Below are positions 57,511 to 64,000 of a stretch of 64,000 nt of DNA, one piece after another. Position numbers and translations under genes: made by a program. Under the pieces are notes generated by a model. The model was not told the DNA's origin. It searched no databases and worked only from the letters and a program-made list of their open reading frames with translations. Position 1 is the stretch's first letter. Every line of letters begins with the position of its first letter. Origin of the DNA: Cryptomeria japonica. Taxonomy: Eukaryota; Streptophyta; Pinopsida; Cupressales; Cupressaceae. The DNA lies in assembly GCF_030272615.1 (NCBI RefSeq), contig NC_081407.1, forward strand, positions 436,824,230 through 436,888,229, written 5' to 3'.

Positions 57511-58570
57511 GACTCTCGTATATAGGTTTAAAGTAGGTTTTCTTTTCGTGTCTTTAGTTAGAGGTCTTTTGAGCCTTGTTCTTGATTTGCCTTGAGTCAT
57601 TTGACTCATGATCTAGTGTGGCTCAGGTAGTTTAGTTGTTTGCCTTCTATAGATAGTTTGCTTTTGGTGTGCGTTTTAGTTTAGTTTGCTTTGGGTCAGT
57701 TCGTCGGTCGTTTGCTTTAGTTTAGGTGTCTTGAGTGAAAGCCTCCATCTTGTGAGAAAGGCGTTTGTGTTGTTGCTCGCACACTGGCAACATCCTGGAT
57801 CTTATGTTAGACTCATTTCTTAGATATCTATTCATGAAGTGCTCGGAATCCGAGGTTGTTCCTCTCCAGCTTTATCATCTGATCAGGACCTGTATTTGAC
57901 TTGGAAGGGAATAATTTTCCATATCTTGATGCCAACATCTGTTGATTACTATATCTTCACACATTAATGGACTCCGAGTCATTATGGTTTTCAGACAAAG
58001 CTGTGATTGGTGAAAAATCTAAAATCTGACTTCAGCGCCACCGCAATCCTCAAACCCTAGTAAGCTTCACTACTTACGAGCCAAAGGAATTGACGGGATG
58101 AAAGAGCAATATCAAAAGGAAAAAATGAAAACAAACAAAAAAAAAAAAAATGAAATGAAATATCAAAATTGGCTAAGGGGAATATGCGAGTAACTCCATC
58201 GGGGCTATAGACGCCTAGCTGGCAATGGAGCAATGTTCGCGAGCTTGCGGCGATAACCTCGTCGAGACTATGGACGTCTGACTGGCAGCGGGGCTCTATC
58301 CAGGATGCTTTTGAAGTTCAGATAATCTACGTAGCTAATCACAGGGGAACCTGAAGGTTATAATTGTCTTGTCGAGAGGAATGAATACACTTGCACACAC
58401 CTGGGTAATCAAAGACTAAGTGTCTGGATTTGGTTAAGGATTTTCCTTCCACTTTGAGTACATTTTCTAATCTCCTGATAAGTTGGGTTGAATTTTCCGG
58501 AGGTTCTAGGTGTCGATTGAGTCTTTATCTCTGAAATGTTTCAGGAACATTTATTCAAGGTGGCGCTAGA
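57511..58570 (+). other. Element F 3' non-coding region
   Basis: T/G-rich DNA, then an A-rich tract near 58120-58170, then a stretch with repeated ACG-TCTG-ACTGGC-type phrases (58205-58290). It ends AAGGTGGCGCTAGA directly before LTR C. The final GGCGCTAGA copies the core of the PBS-like repeats at the other end of F's internal region. I see no clear polypurine tract. Confidence 0.5.
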
Positions 58571-58965
58571 TGTTGTGACGTTTTCATACATCGCCCCATT
58601 TAAAATGGGGACCCCCTCTTTTTGCTTTTGTTTTCCCTGTTCTTCTCTCTGTTTTTAGGGTTTTGAGTGAGTGAGTTGTCTGTCTGGGCTAGGGCTAAAC
58701 CTTAAGGGTTTCTTTTAGATATTTTTCAAGCTGAGTCCAGTCAAATTTTGAAAGTTATTAAGCGTCCTTCCGAGGGTTGATTATTGAAGTAAGATAAGTC
58801 TGTCAGGAAGTCAGATATGTCTCAGGTTAGGTCTAGTCAGGTTTTTTTTGGGGTAAAATTCAAATTTTGTCTAAGTGTTAGCATTTTGAAGATGAAATTG
58901 TATATTCTTGCCTAGGTAAATTTTGATCAAATTTCGGAGGCAAGATGATGCTTGAAACAGCAAAA

Positions 58966-60437
58966 GTGCTCCTGTCCCTCTCCAAGGGACCAGGGCGAAT
59001 TTCATTCTAAGTGCAATTTCTGATTTTGCAAGAGCTTGCTAACCGATTCCGGGCCTTGAAGATGACCTAACTCTGCCTTGTGAAATGATTGGAGACCTAA
59101 ATTTTGAATATTTTAGCCAGAAAGGACAAAGTGCTCCCGTCCCTCTCCAAGGGCCCAGAGCACAAATGTTATTTTATGCATATTTGTCACTGACTTTTCT
59201 ATTTTGTTTTGTGCAAGGTCTTCCGGAATGATAATTGGACATGACTTGATACTTTTGAAGATTTTGAAGGCACAAAAATGGTGAATTTTGAAGGTTGAAG
59301 GAAAAAGTGGTCCCGTCCCTCTCCAAGGGACCAAGGCAAAGTGCTCCCGTCCCTCACTGAAGGACAAAAGCGAAAAGACTTATTGGAGCCATTCCTGACC
59401 TTGTTTGGTTAAATTGAGACATCAAAGGCATGGTGGAGGACGAAATGAACATGATAAAGCATCCAGACTTGATTGAAAACAATGAAATGATGAAGTTTTT
59501 GCCTAGAAGGTAAAAAGTGCTCTCGTCCCTCACTGAAGGACCAGAGCACTTTTCTTTATATGCACAATTTTAGACCTCTTTTGGACATTAACTTTTATTC
59601 ATAGCATGAAGTAAGATGAAATCTTCTCTAGCAAAGGAATTTCAAGGTGAAAAGTGAGACATTTTGGCTTAGAAGGCAAAAAGTGCTCCCGTCCCTCACT
59701 GAAGGACCGGAGCACTGAATTTCAAATTCGCACTATCTTTGCAAGATTAAAGTGATTTTATGGTTTGAAGAAGTTAAGGGAAGCATGTTTTGTCCATTGA
59801 ATATAATTTAAGCAGTTCACGAAGGAGTAAATCAACCCAAATGACAAAAAGTGCTCCCGTCCCTCACTGAAGGACCATGCCACTTTTTCAAGTTTCTCCT
59901 CTTTGTTTGATATTTTATGGCAAAACTTGACTTGGATGGGAAGAACAAATGATGTTTTATGCCTTGGACGCAATTGAGAGGTTTAAAGAACAAAGAAGTA
60001 TGCCAAGATGCAAAAAGTGCTCCCATCCCTCTCCAAGGGACCAAAGCGATTTTACAAAAAGTGCTCCCGTCCCTCACCAAGGGACCAGGGCGCAATTTCC
60101 AAATATGACCATTTACCTTGCATTTTGAAATGATATTTTTATTACCAAGGCTCAAGATGGAGTGAAATGTGATATTCTACGCCTTGAGGGTAAATTGAAG
60201 ATTAATGTGATCAAGAATTTGCACATGGACTCAAAAGTGCTCCCGTCCCTCACTGAAGGACCAGAGCGCTTTTTATGAAAACAACAAATTCCCTCCGAGA
60301 TTATGCTAAGGCAAAGTTGTGTGAGATGGTAAGGATCCTTTAAAGCATGGTGAACGAAGGTTTGACTTCAAAAAATTGAGAATCCTAGCCTAAAAATGAA
60401 AAAGTGCTCCTGTCCCTCTCCAAGGGACCAGAGCGAA
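58966..60437 (+). repeat. LTR C hairpin array (11 units)
   Basis: Unit starts: 58967, 59132, 59308, 59342, 59518, 59684, 59852, 60018, 60062, 60238, 60405; intervals 165, 176, 34, 176, 166, 168, 166, 44, 176, 167. The left arm is mostly GTGCTCCCGTCC, against CGCTCCTGTCC in B. Right arms ending GAGCAC restore pairing in units 59132, 59518 and 59684, while others keep AGCG. Confidence 0.9.
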
Positions 60438-61042
60438 GTCATTAGCATTCTTTATTTTTTGCCATATCCCAACGTTGATGTCCTCCAAATCGCATGAAAT
60501 GCCAAAATCACCAATTTCAAAATATTTGAAAAAATTTAAATTAAATTGGCATTTAATAAAGGCGCATGGCATTTAATAAATTAATTTTGAGCCTCAAAAA
60601 ATCGATTTTTTATTATTAAGGCATTTAAAATTAATTTTTATTAAATTAAAATTGAAAATGGGGCGCTTGAGGTATCATGTTTTATTATTTTATTAGGTTG
60701 GCCTCTTGTTTTTGCAAATTTATTTATTTTTTGGCCTTTTTTGCCAAGTCGGCCTATGGAGAGATGAAGTGGTGAGCGCCCTATATAGTAGGGGTGTTTT
60801 GAGCAATTTTAATCATTCATTCATTATTTCAAGTGTGATTTGAGGAGCAAGGAAGGAGGTGCGAAAGCTAGCCTATTTGGAGCGAATTATCTTAAGTGTT
60901 GAAGACTAAAGGTGGTGGAATTGATGCTTGAGAAGATTAAAGGAGGCGCATTTTGCTAAAGGAAGGACTTTGATCTATATTTCGCCTAGCCAAAATTCAC
61001 CCTATTTTTGCATCATTTTTTAGAATTAATTCTCAAGTGGAG

Positions 61043-61237
61043 GTATGGCGAGATCATCCTAGTCCCAGTGTTGAGATTTTGAATTTTGAACTTCAAGTTT
61101 TTGAAAATTACATGGTTAATTAGGAAATGATAACTCAAGATTTATCATGAAGTTTCCTAATTAAAATCTTAAATCTTCCTTTTGAATCCTAATTTCTACA
61201 CTTCAAGATATATTATTAATTGTGAAATGTTGTGTAG
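61043..61237 (+). other. 195-bp GT-AG segment before the ORF, absent from B
   Basis: B reads CTCAAGAAGAG directly followed by GTATCAAGATGG. C has CTCAAGTGGAG, then 195 AT-rich bp beginning GTATGGCG and ending TTGTGTAG, then GTATCAAGATGG. The borders obey the GT-AG rule, so it may be a 5'-UTR intron kept in C and lost in B by reverse transcription of spliced RNA. The same borders also form a 5-bp direct repeat, GGTAT, so a small insertion is possible. Confidence 0.55.
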
Positions 61238-61245
61238 GTATCAAG

Positions 61246-61371
61246 ATGGCGACTCCCAAGCTCGAAAGATCTACAAGTCGAAAGACTCTCCTCAAGGAAA
61301 ATCAAGCCAGATCAAGGACAGTCTCCTCCAAGAAGATCAAGCAAGGACAAGGGCGACCTCCTCCAGTCTAG
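61246..61371 (+). pseudogene. Truncated B-type U3 ORF in LTR C
   Basis: ATG 61246 opens MATPKLERSTSRKTLLKENQ, clearly related to B's MATPKAKASTSRPALMKEDQ, but a stop follows after 41 codons. The next ~3.1 kb of B's ORF is missing. It is replaced by a short 30-bp tandem repeat and then the shared 3' region. So C is an internal-deletion form of the B-type LTR. Confidence 0.75.
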
Positions 61372-61475
61372 CATTGACAAGGACGACCTTCTTCGATCCA
61401 GCATCGACAAGGATGGCTTTCTTCGGACTAACATCATCAAGGGCGACCTCTTCCAATCCAGCATTCCAAGACGAG
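61350..61475. repeat. 30-bp tandem repeat at the ORF deletion site of C
   Basis: About four units of GACGACCTTCTTCGATCCAG plus ten more bases. It is in frame in 61182-61532 as a 10-residue repeat, but that ORF is not supported as a gene. It sits where the ORF body was lost, so it may be filler from repair. Confidence 0.7.
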
Positions 61476-61908
61476 GTACATCAACATCTTGCAAATCAGA
61501 GACAAAAGAAGTCAGAGCAAAGGGTTCGTTGAAGAAGCAGATAATTTCAGAAGAGTTAATTAAAGATAGCTTCTCAACAACATCAAATTGAATATCTACC
61601 AAGCTACAAGTGTCAGATGAGGTGGCATCCTAGTCATCACTCCTCTAGTCGGATTGGTCCACCTCAACAATGTCCAGATTCAATGTACCTAACTCATAGA
61701 AGGTAGCACAAACTTCGATGTACCTACCCCGGCTATCCATTGGTGGAATTTTCCAGAGAGGACATGTGTCCAAGCAATACAATTATTTCATTGGTCGAGC
61801 ATTAAATGTTATGTAATGGTTGTAACAAACCCTAGTTAGGGTTTTCATTGTAAAATCTTGGCCATTGATCTCGAATTGATCTCAGCCATCGAATTGTATT
61901 ATGGGCAC

Positions 61909-61916
61909 TATATAAA
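61909..61916 (+). promoter_or_regulatory. Candidate TATA box of LTR C
   Basis: GGGCACTATATAAACCCC, about 890 bp before the LTR end; the position matches A and B. Confidence 0.6.
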
Positions 61917-62801
61917 CCCCGACTCTTCATTTTGTAAAGGCAATGGATAGAAAATAGTTGGAAGCAGTTAGAAGACAGATAGAGAGTAGTTAGAAGGTGA
62001 TTAGCTAGTTGATAGAATAGCAATTAGAGTAGAGTAGAGAGAGAAGGCAAAGATTGTTGCCAAGATGTTGTAAAAGACTTGTAACTTCATTGAAGAAATG
62101 GTGAAATTTATGGGTCGATTCAACAATTTGCATGGTCTTTATACTTCTCATATTTGATTTCATGTTATTAGATGAGTGGAAGAAATGTGCTTAATTGATG
62201 GTGGAATTCGTATATCCATACTACTAGCAGTTTGTTGATTGCAGACTTGCCTTGTGTAGTCAACTGGAATCATTCAGCTTAAGCTTAACTTCAATTGTCG
62301 CTTCTTCATTGATATGCATCAACCTGATGGTGTCTATACCTGCAGTGATGATTTGAACATCATAAAGCTTTCCTTCGAAGATCGCACTAACCTTGTGGAG
62401 ATGGTCCTGGGATGTCAAAACAAGACTTAGTTAGAATTTCATCAAAGATCAATCATTGCTCCTACATTCCTTAGTATTAGGATTAGATTCTTTCCTCGCC
62501 CTCATCTTTTTTCCTTTTTTTTTTCCAAATCTAAGGCAGTAAAATCCTGTGTTCCAACAATATTCCAAGCAGATCAGACGTTCAATCATCAAATGCAAGT
62601 CCCCTTGTGATTCCAGCAAATCACATCATACCACAGAGAGCTTATCCACACGTAGAGACCCTACATACAAGAACCTTGAAGTCATCCTGATTGATCCTTT
62701 TCCGCGATATCTTCAGCAATCAGCGGCTTTATTCAAGAGAGGATAAGGTACCCTTGGGTATTTTATTTTGTGTTTGATAGTGTACAAAATACACGTCAAC
62801 A

Positions 62802-63446
62802 ATAGTGTATGGTACGCACCCACGAGGTGTTATGGAATTACGAGATCTTGGTAATCTGTTGCTCAAAAATGGTCAAGCTGATGATGTCACTCACTCTATG
62901 AAGGAGGTTCATGACCAAGTCAGGCGAGCTCTCCGAGATTCTTCACAAAAAGTTAAAGCCCGAGTTGATACCACACAGAGAGCTGTGCAATTTTCAGTTG
63001 GAGATTTGGTGATGGTACATTTGAACAAGGCTCGACTTCAGAAAGGGGTTCCCAACAAGCTACAAATGAGGAGAATAGGCCCATGTAAAGTTTTAGCCAA
63101 GTATGGCTCTAATGCCTATAAGATTGATTTGCCATCTGATATTGCTGTGTCTCCCATTTTCAATGTCGCAGATTTGGTTGTCTACAAGGGACAACTTCCC
63201 AAGGAGGATGAGCAAGTTTCAAATGTTCAACAATCACTTGCCGACCTGCCATTACTTTCTCCTTCCATGCCTCAGGCTGAGAAAGTGTTGGATTCCCGCG
63301 TTCTCAAGAAGACTAGACAACAGGTCTACATGGAACATTTGGTCAAGTGGATGCATAAACCTGATTCTGAAGCGACCCGGGTCCCTGAATCAGACTTTGT
63401 TAAGTCGGGAATTGATCTTTCCTTGCTGCCGAGCGCAGTCACTTGA
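62802..63446 (+). pseudogene. Element E integrase C-terminus and chromodomain-like end
   Basis: This continues E's integrase after element F: IVYGTHPRGVMELRDL, then the C-terminal domain (VGDLVMVHLNKARLQ, KLQMRRIGPCKVL) and a terminal domain with VYMEHLVKWMHKPDSEATRV that resembles a chromodomain. The frame matches that left at 48710 once one ATAGT copy is removed. It ends at TGA 63444, about 25 bp before the 3' LTR. This part is uninterrupted by stops. Confidence 0.85.
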
Positions 63447-63468
63447 CTTCTTTGTTTTGGGGGGAGTA

Positions 63469-64000
63469 TGGTGCAGGAGCACCTAACGGTTGAAATGCCC
63501 TTAACCAATTTTGGATTGTCAGACCTTCCAGTGGTCATGTAAATACATAAAGACTGGCTCTAGTCCATTTGATTGTTTAGTTGCAGTTTTTAAATTTCTC
63601 TTATCGGCAAGACCTACCCCCGATCGGCAAGTCTTAGCCCAATGAGTTCACCAGAGTTCGAAGTATTGTTATCGGGTATCGAAGGAGTAGTTTCAAGTTA
63701 CCTCGATGATTAACTTGACCTATATTCGGACAATGATCGCGGATGATCCTACGATTGTCACTATACCGCTATGGCAAGATGCACAAAGTTTATCTCCCGC
63801 AACTTGGTGACCAATGTGGGGCCCGGCAAGAGAGAAGCTCAGGCAAGTTAACGAGTGAGCAAGTCCCGGATGATCGGACGATTGTCGCTATACCGCTATG
63901 GTGAGATGCACAAAGTTTATCTCCCACGACTTGGCGACCAAGGTGGGACCCAGCGACAAAGAAGAGCTTCATTCTGGGTGGTTAGTGAGGTCGTGCTAAG
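63469..64000 (+). repeat. Element E 3' LTR (start only)
   Basis: After the polypurine stretch TTTTGGGGGGAG it begins TGGTGCAGGAGCACC and follows the 5' LTR to the window end, including both 127-bp repeat copies (from about 63740 and 63867). A few percent of positions differ. Confidence 0.9.

Larger units (their letters stand above)
48711..62801 (+). mobile_element. Element F: LTR-type element lacking a 5' LTR
   Basis: Flanked by perfect ATAGT duplications (48706-48710 and 62802-62806) that split element E's codon run PFEIV / IVYGT, so the boundaries are certain. The right end is the 4,231-bp LTR C. The left end is not an LTR: it starts TGTTGACGCAGGAGG, the reverse complement of F's own leader at about 55006-55173. 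Internal content: PBS-like repeats, one ORF of unknown function and a purine-rich 3' part; no gag or pol. Element D is inserted in the loop of the left-end inverted repeat. Confidence 0.85.
58571..62801 (+). repeat. LTR C: 3' LTR of element F (4,231 bp)
   Basis: It starts TGTTGTGACG and ends CACGTCAACA, the same termini as A and B, and its right end coincides with F's target duplication. Order: CCCCATTT-A-AAATGGGG foldback, hairpin array, 41-codon remnant of the B-type ORF, TATA box, 3' end. Spacer sequences of the array align with those of B. Confidence 0.85.
41500..64000 (+). mobile_element. Element E: degenerate chromovirus, runs off the window
   Basis: Its 5' LTR (about 41500-43101) and the start of its 3' LTR (63469 onward) match closely. 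A Met-tRNA-type primer site is at 43105 and a polypurine tract at 63459-63468. Gag, protease, reverse transcriptase, RNase H and integrase are all recognisable but carry stops, frameshifts and two large insertions (hAT element 2 and element F). It is inserted in the 3' LTR of H. The 3' end and the second target-duplication copy lie outside the window. Confidence 0.9.

Noticed and set aside
58571-58575. C as an independent insertion into F
   Set aside because: The 5 bp before C (CTAGA) do not match those after it (ATAGT); the ATAGT duplication belongs to F, so C is F's LTR, not a separate insertion.

Overview
This window looks like a purely repetitive stretch of a large land-plant nuclear genome. 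The plant call rests on Ty3/gypsy chromoviruses with plant-type Met-tRNA primer sites, a degenerate Copia element, hAT transposase debris with a BED zinc finger, a tRNA-derived SINE, and high A+T with deep nesting. A gymnosperm-like genome is my guess, not shown. I see no intact host gene, rRNA or tRNA gene.

Layout: 1-3836 holds an unidentified GC-rich ORF, a 141-bp foldback and a minus-strand hAT transposase tail. 3837-8595 is a minus-strand solo-LTR-like element (A; TSD CAAAG). 8601-11978 is mostly decayed DNA with a hAT BED-finger fragment. 11979-26415 is an LTR retrotransposon (G; 1,423-bp LTRs, TSD TAGAC) whose gag-pol is replaced by a long unrelated ORF; it contains element B (17549-24697; TSD CCACC). 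26416-28760 is a dead Copia. 29312-32700 is a threefold tandem repeat of a hAT fragment (minus). 33360 to at least 41499 is a Ty3-like element (H). Its 3' LTR carries a SINE and is cut by element E (41500 to beyond the window end), a dead chromovirus. E is split by a hAT derivative (about 44436-45940) and by element F (48711-62801; TSD ATAGT). F contains a nearly intact chromovirus, D (48914-55000; TSD AGTTC), and ends in a 4.2-kb LTR (C).

The standout is the family formed by A, B and C. They share termini (TGTTGTGAC at the start, CAACA at the end), have 4.2-7.1-kb bodies, and carry a TATA box near the 3' end of the body, so almost everything upstream would be U3. That U3 holds (i) 11-17 copies of a short hairpin spaced mostly 165-168 or 175-177 bp apart, with paired (compensatory) differences between the three elements, and (ii) in B, a 1,085-codon ORF of unknown function (three in-frame stops). 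C keeps only the first 41 codons plus a GT-AG-bounded 195-bp insert just before the ATG that B lacks. F, which uses C as its 3' LTR, lacks a 5' LTR. Instead it starts with an inverted copy of its own leader, so both F ends read CGTCAACA-3'.

Relative ages from nesting: Copia is older than G, and G older than B; H is older than E, E older than F, and F older than D. D is youngest: its LTRs differ at only a few positions over about 410 bp and its polyprotein has a single in-frame stop.
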